Positions 24,751-33,462 of a DNA stretch of 35,412 nt are shown here, piece after piece. The position numbers and the translations under genes were made by a program. Origin of the DNA: Solirubrobacterales bacterium. GTDB taxonomy: Bacteria; Actinomycetota; Thermoleophilia; Solirubrobacterales; 70-9. Positions within the stretch are counted from its first letter, which is position 1. Each line of letters starts with the position of its first letter. The notes under the pieces were generated by a model. That model was given only the letters and a program-made list of their open reading frames with translations, had not been told where the DNA came from and made no database searches. The stretch covers positions 1 through 35,412 of the forward strand of contig JAMLGI010000017.1 of assembly GCA_023958085.1 (NCBI GenBank). Reading direction: 5' to 3'.

Positions 24751-24797
24751 TTCTGGAGCCGATTTAGGCGGCATGGCCGCCACAATCGGCTCCAGAA
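24751..24797. repeat. Palindromic 3'-end repeat, copy C
   Basis: TTCTGGAGCCGATT (24751-24764) pairs perfectly with AATCGGCTCCAGAA (24784-24797). The inner GGCGGC-ATG-GCCGCC makes the hairpin nearly continuous. It lies between the end of the ispE operon and a convergent gene. Confidence 0.85.
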
Positions 24798-24832
24798 CGG
24801 GTTGGGGCTTTTCGACTGGGTGGAGCTGCAAC

Positions 24833-24864
24833 GAAAAGGGGCGGGATTGCTCCCGCCCCTTTCG
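24833..24864 (-). terminator. Intrinsic terminator of the first secreted hydrolase
   Basis: AAAGGGGCGGGA (24835-24846) pairs with TCCCGCCCCTTT (24851-24862). On the minus strand the stem is followed by TTTTCG. It starts 18 nt after the hydrolase stop. Confidence 0.8.
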
Positions 24865-24880
24865 TCGCGGTCTTCGGGTT

Positions 24881-27256
24881 CTAGCTGACCCTGCCGGTCC
24901 GCTTGATCGTCAGCTTGCCGCTGTTGGTCTGGCCGCCACCCTTGATCCGGACGGTGGCGGTGCCCTTCTTCAGGCCTTTCTTGCGGCCCTTGCCCTTGAA
25001 GGCCTTGCGGGCCTTGGCGGTCAGCTTCAGCTTGACGGTCTTCGAGGCCCCCTGAAGCAGGGCCGGGGTCCGGCCCTTGGCCAGCACGCCCTTGAGCTTG
25101 CCCTTGCCCCGCACCGTGGCACTGCCTGCCTTACAGGAGTTGGCCGCCGTGCAGGTGACCCTGATGGTGAGCGTCCTGCCCTTGGCCGAGCCACGCTTCG
25201 CCGCCGTGCTGGTTCCGACGAGCCGAACCGATCCGATCTTGCTGTAGTCCTTCATCAGCGTCTTGCCGGCCGGTACCGGTTTGGCCAGCGGCTTCTTGAC
25301 CAGGCCCTTCAGCGAGCCCGGCTTCTCCATCACCGGCAGACGGACGTCGATGTTGCTGATCTTCACGTCCCGCTGGTCGTTCGACGGCAGGATGTAGTCC
25401 AGCATCCGCTGGTTCGGATCCTTGTGGCCGTCCCGCGGCAGCAGCTGGAGTCGTGCCGTTGTGCCCGGCTCGAACCGGTAGCCGTTGCCGTGAAGCTGGA
25501 ACACCTGACGGCCGGACTTGTCGGGACGGTAGACACCCCGGGCGATGATCCGTTCCTGGCGGTTCTTGACCTCCAGCAGCCGGGCTGCGATCTGTGACTC
25601 GGGGCCGTTGGCAACGCTGATGTCAGCGGACACCGTCGGTGAACCGGCCAGGGTGAAGCCACCGGCCGGGGTGACCGGGAAGTCAAGCTGGACCACGCCC
25701 GGCTCGTTGACATCCGGGGCGGTGGTGCAGCCGTCATTCACGGTGGTGAACTTGGAGGCGATGCCATCGACGCCACCCGATGCCTTGATCACCTGGCTCC
25801 TGGTGCTGTTCAGACGCAGCTCGCCCGAAGAGAGCGCCGACCAGCTGGGTGCCTTGAAAGGACCGCCCGAGGGGGACGAGTAGGGGCAGACCTGGGTCAG
25901 GAGCTCGACTCCGGCTTCCGGTTGTGCACCCTGGCCCAGCAGGTAGTAGTCGAACCACTTCACGACCGTCTGGAGGCTGGTCTCCTTGTCGGCGTCACGA
26001 CCCTGTTCGATCCCCTGACCGAAGGCAGGGGCCCGGGGATGGCCGATGTCGGCGAACAGCAGGCCGACCTTGGCGTCCGGGTGGTGGGTCTTGGCCCGGT
26101 TGTAGTAGCGGATCGATTCGTCCGGCGGGAAGAGATCGTCGGTCAGACCCTCGGCGATGATCATCGGAGCCGGAGTGACCGAGTCGTCGATGTAATAGGC
26201 CGAGTGGAAGTTGGTCATTTCGTTCAGCATCGTCTTCGCCGCAGCCGCGTTTGGTCCGGTGCCGTACGGTTCGCCCGCGGCCATCATCGAACGCCAGTTG
26301 CGGACGTCCCACTTGGGGCTGGGGGTGAACCCGAGCTCCGGGTAGTCACCGGAGAAGTTGTCACCGGCGCCGAACAGCAGGTTGATGATCGCCGACTTCA
26401 TCACCCCGTACTTGGTGCTGTCCTTGAAGGTTCCGTCGGCGTTCTGTGGGCCGTACGGGTTCAGGGCCGTGTAGTCGAGTGTGGTCCCGTTCGGGACCAG
26501 CGAGTAGGCGAAGTCGGTCGGCGGCACGACCGGGGCCGCGACCGCGATCTCCAGGCTCTTGCCGTCGGGACTCTTCCACGGCTGAAGGCTGCCGTCGGGA
26601 AGCATGATCCGGTTCCTGAGGGAACCGAGATCCATCGACTTGGCACCGCCGTAGGAGGCGCCGACCGAACCGATCTTGTCCGGGATGATCAGGCCTTCGT
26701 CGGCCAGCAGGCCGGCGAAGTACTGGGCGTCACGGACCTCGTAGCGGGCGTCCATCAGGTGGATGAAACCGTCGTCGCAGGCATCCGGGCCGTAGCCGTT
26801 CGGCTGGGTCTGGGTCAGGGTCGCGACCGCATTCTTCTTGCCACAGGAGAACTTGAAGCCACGCTCGGTCATCGAGAACACGGCGACTCCCTTGTCGGTG
26901 AACCGCTTGAGGTCACCGCCAAAGCCCTCCTTGCCGCCACCAAAACCGTGGAAGTACATCGCCATCGGGTAGGGGCCTGGACCAAACTGGCCCGGGTCGG
27001 GCAGGCCGAAGTTGATGTCGATCGGGGTGCCGTCCCAGCTCGGCACGGTCCGGGCGACCGCCTGGTTCGAGCCAGGGGCGGCATTCGGGTCCCCTCCGGG
27101 GCCGCTGCACTCGATCACGTTGGTGGAGCCGTTCTGGGTGCAGGGCAGCTTGCCGTTGAAAACCCCGTCGACTAGCGGGTTGACGGCTGCGTTCGCCGGT
27201 CCGGCGAGCACGAGGGTGGCGACGAGCGCGATCAGAGCGCCGACGAGCTTTCGCAT
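24881..27256 (-). CDS. Secreted S15/CocE-type alpha/beta hydrolase, paralogue 1
   Basis: 791 residues. Signal peptide MRKLVGALIALVATLVLAGPANA (1-23). The alpha/beta-hydrolase domain has a YFHGFGGGKEG oxyanion loop (~101-111) and nucleophile Ser201 in GASYGG. An Asp follows in LTDDLFPP (~372-374) and a His at ~406 in ADIGHPRA, a complete triad. A beta-rich middle domain resembles the C-terminal domain of X-Pro dipeptidyl peptidases. The last ~110 residues are a Lys-rich module ending KLTIKRTGRVS. It is probably a cell-wall-associated or secreted peptidase or esterase; the substrate is unknown. It is paralogous to the upstream gene ending at 27472. A possible ribosome site AGGGAG lies upstream of ATG 27256. 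Confidence 0.88.
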   Translation of the reverse strand: MRKLVGALIALVATLVLAGPANAAVNPLVDGVFNGKLPCTQNGSTNVIECSGPGGDPNAAPGSNQAVARTVPSWDGTPIDINFGLPDPGQFGPGPYPMAMYFHGFGGGKEGFGGDLKRFTDKGVAVFSMTERGFKFSCGKKNAVATLTQTQPNGYGPDACDDGFIHLMDARYEVRDAQYFAGLLADEGLIIPDKIGSVGASYGGAKSMDLGSLRNRIMLPDGSLQPWKSPDGKSLEIAVAAPVVPPTDFAYSLVPNGTTLDYTALNPYGPQNADGTFKDSTKYGVMKSAIINLLFGAGDNFSGDYPELGFTPSPKWDVRNWRSMMAAGEPYGTGPNAAAAKTMLNEMTNFHSAYYIDDSVTPAPMIIAEGLTDDLFPPDESIRYYNRAKTHHPDAKVGLLFADIGHPRAPAFGQGIEQGRDADKETSLQTVVKWFDYYLLGQGAQPEAGVELLTQVCPYSSPSGGPFKAPSWSALSSGELRLNSTRSQVIKASGGVDGIASKFTTVNDGCTTAPDVNEPGVVQLDFPVTPAGGFTLAGSPTVSADISVANGPESQIAARLLEVKNRQERIIARGVYRPDKSGRQVFQLHGNGYRFEPGTTARLQLLPRDGHKDPNQRMLDYILPSNDQRDVKISNIDVRLPVMEKPGSLKGLVKKPLAKPVPAGKTLMKDYSKIGSVRLVGTSTAAKRGSAKGRTLTIRVTCTAANSCKAGSATVRGKGKLKGVLAKGRTPALLQGASKTVKLKLTAKARKAFKGKGRKKGLKKGTATVRIKGGGQTNSGKLTIKRTGRVS

Positions 27257-27416
27257 TGGTTTTGGTTCTCCCTATTTCCGGACTTTGACTTTTTCGGGGC
27301 ATTCCGCAAAGCGGCGCCCACATCTCCCTGTAACACAGGCCAGCCCGAAAGGACCGGCACGAAGGCAAAGAGTATCAGCCGTCCCTGATCGGGCCTGAAT
27401 CGGTTCCGAAAAGCAA

Positions 27417-27444
27417 CCGGCGGCTGTCTGGAGACAGCCGCCGG
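27417..27444 (-). terminator. Intrinsic terminator between the two hydrolases
   Basis: CCGGCGGCTGTCT (27417-27429) and AGACAGCCGCCGG (27432-27444) are perfect arms. On the minus strand TTGCTTTT follows. It begins 27 nt after the stop of paralogue 2, so the tandem genes are probably separate transcripts. The remaining gap (27265-27410) would hold the promoter of paralogue 1, but no clear boxes stand out. Confidence 0.8.
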
Positions 27445-27471
27445 TGTCAGGAGATGAAACGGTCGAAGGCT

Positions 27472-29823
27472 CTACCTCACGCGGCCGGTGCGCTTCACGG
27501 TCACGTGACCGGCGTTCCTGCCGCCGATCGTCACCTTGGCGCGGAGGCTCTTCAGCCCCTTGACCCGCTTGATCTTCACCTTGCCGCGCTTGCGGATCTT
27601 CCTCTTGCTGTCGCGGAACAGCTTCCGGGCCGCGTTGGTCAGCTTGAGCTTGACCGTGGCGGTCTTGCCGGCCTTGACCCTGACCGTGCCGGCGGCCAGC
27701 TTGACGTTCCTGCCCTTGGCCTTCTTGCCCTTCGGAGCGCCCTTGAAGAGCACCTTGACCGGGGCGCACCTGGCGGCACCGGTCTGGGGGGCGGCGCAGC
27801 GGAAGCGGGCGGTGAGCTGCCGGCCCTTCACCGTCACCCGGCCGACCCGGGTGACCGTGCCGTTCTGATAGGCGGCGAGGGTGACCGCGCCGATCTGCTC
27901 GTTGCCCCGGGCCAGGGCGGCACCGGGCCGGGCAGGCAGCACCCGCGGGGCGGGCTTGGTGACCAGTCCCGCTAGGGATCCGGGGCTGTCCTTCACCGGG
28001 ACCCGGAGGTCCATGTCGGAGACGGTCACCGGCTGCTGGCCGTCGGACGGACGCCCGAAGTTGGAGAGCAGGGCGCTCTTGTCGGCCCCTCCGTCGTAGG
28101 GCAGCAGCTCCAGCCGCAGGACGTGACCCTCCTTGACCGTCCAGCCGTTCGGGTTGAGCTGGAACACCTGTCGGCCGGAGTTCTCCGGGCGCCAGAGGGC
28201 GCGGTTGACCAGGGTCTTGACGCTGCCGTCCGGGGAGACATCGACCAGACGGGCGGCGAGCTGCGAGTTTTCACCGGCGACCTGGATCTTGGCGACCACG
28301 GTCGGGGAACCCATCACCGTGAAGCCACCGGCCGGGGCCGGGGCGAGCTCGTAGTTCGCGGTCCCGGCCTCCTGGGCGCCGGGAGCCTCCGAGCAGGCCT
28401 TGCCGGCAGGGGGCGCGCTGGTCGGGTTGAACGCGTTGCCCGAGGCGCGATCACCGCCGCCCGGGGAGACGGTCTGCGAAGCGGCGCTCCGCAGCCGGAT
28501 CTCACCCGGCGACTGCGAGGCCCAGTCCTTGGTCACGAAGGGTCCTCCGTCGGGATCACCGTCGGGGCAGACCTGGGTGAAGGTGGTCACGTCGCTGGCC
28601 GGTTTCGCACCGGTGCCGGCCAGGTAGTAGTCGACCCACTGGTCGTCCAGCGCGTCCTTGGCGGCCCCCACATCGCTGCCGTTCTGGCCACGCATGTGGC
28701 CGAAGGAACCGAAGAACAGTCCGATCGGTGTGTTCGGGTACTGGGCCCGGGTGCGGTTGTAGTAGCGGGTTGCTTCGTTGGCCGGGAACAGGTCGTCGGT
28801 GAACCCGGAAGAGATGAAGAGCGGGGCCGGTGGCTGGCTGTGATCGATGTAGTAGGAGGAGTGGTGAGCGGTGATCTCATCCAGCATCTGCTTTGCACCG
28901 CTCTTGCTGTCGTACGGCTCGCCGGCATCCATGAAGGCCTTCCAGCCGGTCAGGTCGGCTGAGGGGTCCTGCCCCTTCGGCGCGTAGTAGGCCGGGGCCA
29001 GAAGGCCCGAGGTGTAGAGCCCGTTCACGTAGGACTGTTTCATCACGCCGAAGCGGCCGTGGTACGAGGCGTCCTTGATGTAGTCGACGTTGGAGCCGTT
29101 GGGTACCAGCGAGTAGGCGAGGTCGGTCCAGGGGATGTCCGGGACCGAGACCGCGAGGCTCATCGGAGTGCCGTCCGGGCTCTTCCACGGGGCGTACTTG
29201 CCGTCGGGAAGCATGATCCGGTCCTTCAGGGCCGCCAGGGCCATCGACATCCCGCCGCCGTAGGAGCCGCCGGTCGAGGCGATCTTGGTCGGCTGGACCA
29301 GGCCCTCGTCGACCAGCATTCCGGCGAAGGTCTGGGCGTCACGCACCTCGTAGCGGGTGTCGTCCAGTCTCAGGTAACCCTTGGTGGCGCAGACCGGATC
29401 CGCCGCCTTGGCGTTGGCGGTGCCGCAGGACTCGTGGAAGCCGCGGTTCGACTGGCTGAAGACGGCGTAGCCCTTGCTCAGCCAGTGCTGCATGCCGGGG
29501 AAGTTGATCTTGCCTCCGCCGTAGCCGTGGAACATGTAGACCAGCGGGTAGGGACCTTCGCCCCACTGGCTGTTGGTCGGGTTCGGGAGCGCGAAGTTCA
29601 CGTCGATCGGAACCCCGTCGAAGGACTTGACCGTCGACCGGGTGTTGACCGGCTGCGGGTTGTGCTGGCCGGTGCCGCACCAGGTCTGGCCCTCGTTCGG
29701 TCCCGGGCCCTGGGTGGTGCAGCTCACCGCACCGTCAAAGACCGAGGCCGGGGCCGCACCGGCGACCGACGGAACCACAAACAGGGCCGCGAGGGCGGCA
29801 AACAGGACGACAAACTTGCGCAT
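27472..29823 (-). CDS. Secreted S15/CocE-type alpha/beta hydrolase, paralogue 2
   Basis: 783 residues. Signal peptide MRKFVVLFAALAALFVVPSVAGA (1-23). Same layout as paralogue 1: MFHGYGGGKINF loop, nucleophile Ser187 in GGSYGGG, Asp in FTDDLFPANEATRYYNR, His in FGSFGHMRG, a beta-rich domain with QVFQLNPNGW, and a basic C-terminal module (VKLKLTNAARKLF to VTVKRTGRVR). ATG 29823 is chosen over 29874 because GGAGAG lies just before it and the signal peptide begins there. Tandem duplication followed by divergence is evident. The enzyme type is sure; the substrate is not. Confidence 0.88.
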   Translation of the reverse strand: MRKFVVLFAALAALFVVPSVAGAAPASVFDGAVSCTTQGPGPNEGQTWCGTGQHNPQPVNTRSTVKSFDGVPIDVNFALPNPTNSQWGEGPYPLVYMFHGYGGGKINFPGMQHWLSKGYAVFSQSNRGFHESCGTANAKAADPVCATKGYLRLDDTRYEVRDAQTFAGMLVDEGLVQPTKIASTGGSYGGGMSMALAALKDRIMLPDGKYAPWKSPDGTPMSLAVSVPDIPWTDLAYSLVPNGSNVDYIKDASYHGRFGVMKQSYVNGLYTSGLLAPAYYAPKGQDPSADLTGWKAFMDAGEPYDSKSGAKQMLDEITAHHSSYYIDHSQPPAPLFISSGFTDDLFPANEATRYYNRTRAQYPNTPIGLFFGSFGHMRGQNGSDVGAAKDALDDQWVDYYLAGTGAKPASDVTTFTQVCPDGDPDGGPFVTKDWASQSPGEIRLRSAASQTVSPGGGDRASGNAFNPTSAPPAGKACSEAPGAQEAGTANYELAPAPAGGFTVMGSPTVVAKIQVAGENSQLAARLVDVSPDGSVKTLVNRALWRPENSGRQVFQLNPNGWTVKEGHVLRLELLPYDGGADKSALLSNFGRPSDGQQPVTVSDMDLRVPVKDSPGSLAGLVTKPAPRVLPARPGAALARGNEQIGAVTLAAYQNGTVTRVGRVTVKGRQLTARFRCAAPQTGAARCAPVKVLFKGAPKGKKAKGRNVKLAAGTVRVKAGKTATVKLKLTNAARKLFRDSKRKIRKRGKVKIKRVKGLKSLRAKVTIGGRNAGHVTVKRTGRVR

Positions 29824-29906
29824 TTCTCTCCGGTTCAGCTGAGTTGGTTTCCCCAAGCCGGAGCCATGCAGCAAGCGATTCCGGCCGTTGCGGGCACCCT
29901 ATAGAA

Positions 29907-29930
29907 CGCAACTGTTCACAACAAGTTGCG
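29907..29930. promoter_or_regulatory. Candidate promoter-operator of hydrolase paralogue 2
   Basis: CGCAACT (29907-29913) and AGTTGCG (29924-29930) are 7-bp perfect arms 10 nt apart. On the minus strand TTGTTG (-35-like) and TAGGGT (-10-like) lie 17 bp apart across this site. A bound regulator would overlap the promoter. Confidence 0.5.
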
Positions 29931-29962
29931 CCGCTCGACCACCCCGACAACCCCCCCAACCG

Positions 29963-30009
29963 TTCTGGAGCCGGTTTAGGACACATAGCGACCACGATCG
30001 GCTCCAGAA
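29963..30009. repeat. Palindromic 3'-end repeat, copy D
   Basis: TTCTGGAGCCGGT pairs with ATCGGCTCCAGAA at the other end with a single mismatch. It is the distal member of a doublet downstream of tRNA-Gln. Confidence 0.85.
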
Positions 30010-30033
30010 AGTTCGTCTCGGCCTTTGTCCCCG

Positions 30034-30080
30034 TTCTGGAGCCGATTTAGGTCAAATGGCGTCCACAATCGGCTCCAGAA
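30034..30080. repeat. Palindromic 3'-end repeat, copy E
   Basis: TTCTGGAGCCGATT (30034-30047) and AATCGGCTCCAGAA (30067-30080) are perfect arms. It begins 36 nt beyond the tRNA 3' end and exactly 71 bp from copy D. Confidence 0.85.
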
Positions 30081-30116
30081 ACAAGTGGGGGCTGTTGAGC
30101 CAGATGACTGCATTAG

Positions 30117-30189
30117 CTCCGGGGGGAGGACTCGAACCTCCATAGCCGGGACCAAAACCCGGTGGGTTAGCCAGTTACCCCACCCCGGA
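30117..30189 (-). tRNA. tRNA-Gln (anticodon UUG)
   Basis: The minus strand folds into a complete 73-nt cloverleaf. The acceptor TCCGGGG pairs with CCCCGGA. The D arm contains GGGTAACTGGCTAACCC. The anticodon stem CCGGG/CCCGG holds loop TTTTGGT with anticodon TTG, and the T arm is GGAGG-TTCGAGT-CCTCC. The discriminator is G and CCA is not encoded. A GATACT box about 20 nt upstream could be its -10. A tRNA-Gln beside glmU is, from memory, a conserved arrangement in actinobacteria. Confidence 0.95.
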
Positions 30190-30243
30190 AAGCGGTCGGG
30201 ACAGTATCCCCGATCACTGCCGATCTGACGCCTCTGGCCCGGG

Positions 30244-30810
<567 letters not shown>

Positions 30811-30843
30811 ACCCCCGGACTTCCCTCCGGCGTCGTCTGGCGG

Positions 30844-30849
30844 GATAAT
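30844..30849 (+). promoter_or_regulatory. Candidate -10 box of glmU (GATAAT)
   Basis: GATAAT ends 9 nt before TTG 30859 and is one base from TATAAT. Confidence 0.45.
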
Positions 30850-30858
30850 CGGGACGGT

Positions 30859-32265
30859 TTGTCTCCGTCGATCTCGACAACCGCGCTGATCATGGCGGCG
30901 GGTCAGGGTACCCGCATGCGTTCCGACCTGCCCAAGGTGCTCCACCCGCTCTGTGGCCGGGCGATGATCGAGTGGCCGGTCCGGGCCGCCCGGGAGGCCG
31001 GGATCGGGCGGGTCGCGGTGATCGTCTCCCCGGACCGGGACCTTTCCGGCCATCTGCCCGAACAGACCGAGATGGTGGTCCAGCCGGAGGCGAACGGAAC
31101 CGGCGGCGCGGTGCGGGCCGCGATCGACGTGATCCGGGGCTCGGGTGACGTCCTGGTGCTCTCCGGTGACGTTCCGCTGGTTTCAGCCGAGGTGATCTCG
31201 GAGCTGATCGAGGCCCATCGCCAGGCGGCCGCTGCGGCGACGGTGATGACCGCGATCCTCGAGGACCCGGGCTCCTACGGCCGGGTGGTCCGGGACGGTG
31301 ACGGGGCGGTCGAACGGATCGTCGAGGCCAAGGCGCCTGGCGATGCCACCCCGGAAGAGCTCGAGATCCGCGAGGTCAACTCCGGTACCTACGTCTTTTC
31401 CGGCGAGTCGCTCGTTTCGGCCCTGGGCGAGATCGACAGCGACAACGCGCAGGGCGAGTACTACCTCCCCGATGTGCTCAAGGTGATGCGAGGCCGGGGC
31501 GAAGCGGTGGCCGCACATGTTGCCGCCGACCCGGCGATCAACCTCGGAATCAACAGCCGGGCCGATCTGGCCGCGGTCGAAGCCGAGGCCCGGCGGCGAA
31601 TCAATCAGGGTCACATGCAGAACGGTGTCACGATCGTCGATCCGGCTTCGACCTGGATCGACGCCGGCGTCACGATCGGGCGCGACGCCCGGATCGAACC
31701 GGGCACCTCGCTCAAGGGGGCTACCGAGGTCGGACCGGAGGCCGAGGTCGGCCCGCACTCGACCGTGATCGATTCCGGGATCGGGGCCCGCTCCCGGGTG
31801 ATCCATTCCTACCTGAACCTCTGCGAACTGGCCCCGGACTGCACGGTCGGACCGTTCGCCTACCTGCGGCCGGGGGCGCGGCTGGAAGACGGAGCCAAGG
31901 CCGGCACCTTCGTCGAGATCAAGAACTCGACCGTCGGCGCGGGGGCGAAGGTGCCGCATCTCTCTTATGTGGGTGACGCCGAGATCGGCCCGAAGGCCAA
32001 CCTCGGGGCCGGCACCATCACCGCCAACTACGACGGGGTGAACAAACACCGGACCGTGATCGGAGCCGGCGCCCGGATCGGGGTCGACACGATGCTGGTC
32101 GCCCCGGTGGAACTCGGCGACGAAGCCTGGACCGGCGCCGGCACCGTTATCCGGCAGAATGTTCCCCCGGGGGCGCTGGCGGTGAGCCGCGGCGACCAGA
32201 GAAACCTGGATGACTACGCCGAGCGGCGCAAGGCCCGCGAGGCAGAAGAGGATCGAAACTCGTGA
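30859..32265 (+). CDS. glmU: Bifunctional GlmU: GlcN-1-P acetyltransferase / UDP-GlcNAc pyrophosphorylase
   Basis: 468 residues. The N-terminal nucleotidyltransferase has ALIMAAGQGTRMRSDLPKVLHPL (~9-31), PEANGTGGAV and LSGDVPL. The C-terminal left-handed beta-helix shows hexapeptide repeats, with the acetyltransferase region LRPGARL and the catalytic-His area GTFVEIKNS...GAGTITANYDGVNKHRT. It makes UDP-GlcNAc for peptidoglycan. TTG 30859 is needed to include the first beta-strand; ATG 30892 would delete it. The last four bases overlap prs (GTGA). Confidence 0.97.
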   Translation: MSPSISTTALIMAAGQGTRMRSDLPKVLHPLCGRAMIEWPVRAAREAGIGRVAVIVSPDRDLSGHLPEQTEMVVQPEANGTGGAVRAAIDVIRGSGDVLVLSGDVPLVSAEVISELIEAHRQAAAAATVMTAILEDPGSYGRVVRDGDGAVERIVEAKAPGDATPEELEIREVNSGTYVFSGESLVSALGEIDSDNAQGEYYLPDVLKVMRGRGEAVAAHVAADPAINLGINSRADLAAVEAEARRRINQGHMQNGVTIVDPASTWIDAGVTIGRDARIEPGTSLKGATEVGPEAEVGPHSTVIDSGIGARSRVIHSYLNLCELAPDCTVGPFAYLRPGARLEDGAKAGTFVEIKNSTVGAGAKVPHLSYVGDAEIGPKANLGAGTITANYDGVNKHRTVIGAGARIGVDTMLVAPVELGDEAWTGAGTVIRQNVPPGALAVSRGDQRNLDDYAERRKAREAEEDRNS

Positions 32266-33293
32266 CCATCGGACAGTCGGCCGTAGCGGCATCTTCGACC
32301 ATCCCCCACGACTACTCGAAGCGGGCGATGGTCTTCGGCGGACGCAGCTCACAGGAGCTGGCGGCGAAGATCGCGGCCAAACTGGGCCTCTCGGTCGGCG
32401 AGGCAACGCTCAAGACCTTCAGCGACGGAGAGATCTACGGCCGCTACGAGGAGTCGATCCGGGGGGCCGACGTGTTCCTGGTCCAGTCGACTTGCGCCAA
32501 CGTCGAGACCGGGATGACCCCCAACGACGCCCTGATGGAGCTGATGATCATGGCCGACGCCGCCCAGGGCGCCTCGGCCCACCGGATCATCGCGGTGATG
32601 CCCTGGTTCGGCTACGCCCGGCAGGACAAAAAGTCCGCTCCGCGTGAGCCGATCACCGCCCGGGTTGTCGCCCGGGCCCTGGAGTCAGTCGGGATCGACC
32701 GCGTTCTGACCATGGACCTCCACGCCGGGCAGATCCAGGGTTTCTTCGACATTCCGGTCGATCACATGACCGCCACGCCGATGCTGACCCAGTACTTCCT
32801 CGACCAGTACGAGGCCAAGGATCTGGTCGTGGTCTCGCCGGACGCCGGCCGGGCCAAGGCGGCCCGGAACTTCGCCCGCAAGATCGGCACCGAGTGGGCG
32901 ATCATGGAGAAGGAGCGCCCGGAGCAGCAGGTGGCCGAGATCGGCTACGTGGTCGGCGACGTGAGAGACAAGATCGCGGTGATCTCGGACGACATGATCG
33001 ACACCGCGGGCACTCTCTGCGCCGCTGCCCGCACCGTGCTGGACGAGGGTGCCAAGAGCGTGATCGCCTGCGCCACCCACGGGGTCTTCTCCGGTCCCGC
33101 CTACGAACGTCTCGCCTACGAGAACTCGGGGCTGGAGAGGATCGTGGTCACCGACACCATTCCTCTCCGTGACGGGGCCCCTGACAACATCTCGGTCCTG
33201 ACCACGGCCGGTACCCTGGCCGACTCGATCCGCCGCATCTTCACCGACGACTCGGTCTCCGAGATCTTCGCCGGCGAGAACCAGCTGTTCTGA
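32262..33293 (+). CDS. prs: Ribose-phosphate pyrophosphokinase
   Basis: 343 residues, with an N-terminal extension of ~20 residues (MTIGQSAVAASSTIPHDYSK). Motifs: TFSDGEIYGRYEESIRGADVF, the flexible loop YARQDKKSAPREPITARVVA, MDLHAGQIQGFFDIPVDH, and the PRPP-binding loop VISDDMIDTAGTLCAAA. It converts ribose-5-phosphate and ATP to PRPP for nucleotide, His and Trp synthesis. GTG 32262 overlaps glmU. In many actinobacteria rplY and pth follow prs; here a restriction-modification region follows instead. Confidence 0.97.
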   Translation: MTIGQSAVAASSTIPHDYSKRAMVFGGRSSQELAAKIAAKLGLSVGEATLKTFSDGEIYGRYEESIRGADVFLVQSTCANVETGMTPNDALMELMIMADAAQGASAHRIIAVMPWFGYARQDKKSAPREPITARVVARALESVGIDRVLTMDLHAGQIQGFFDIPVDHMTATPMLTQYFLDQYEAKDLVVVSPDAGRAKAARNFARKIGTEWAIMEKERPEQQVAEIGYVVGDVRDKIAVISDDMIDTAGTLCAAARTVLDEGAKSVIACATHGVFSGPAYERLAYENSGLERIVVTDTIPLRDGAPDNISVLTTAGTLADSIRRIFTDDSVSEIFAGENQLF

Positions 33294-33302
33294 TTCAGCA
33301 CC

Positions 33303-33318
33303 GCAACTCAAGAGTTGC
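33303..33318 (+). terminator. Short hairpin after prs
   Basis: GCAACTC (33303-33309) and GAGTTGC (33312-33318) are perfect arms with a 2-nt centre, 9 nt after the prs stop. No U-run follows directly (CTGTTTTCG comes about 10 nt later), so it is a weak terminator or a protein-binding palindrome. Confidence 0.4.
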
Positions 33319-33462
33319 CGGTAGCAGCGCTGTTTTCGATGTTGGCGGTCAGCCCTGGTGGACGGTTACCTTGAGAGTCGATGATCGAGTCGAACCAGGA
33401 CGGGAGAATCGGCGGCGACCCGAGTTTGACTCCTCTGCCTACTCTCGGCGTGATGAGACGAC

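Noticed and set aside
25922-27175. 417-residue plus-strand open frame opposite hydrolase paralogue 1
   Set aside because: It is a Val/Gly/Arg-rich mirror of a conserved catalytic domain with a signal peptide on the other strand.
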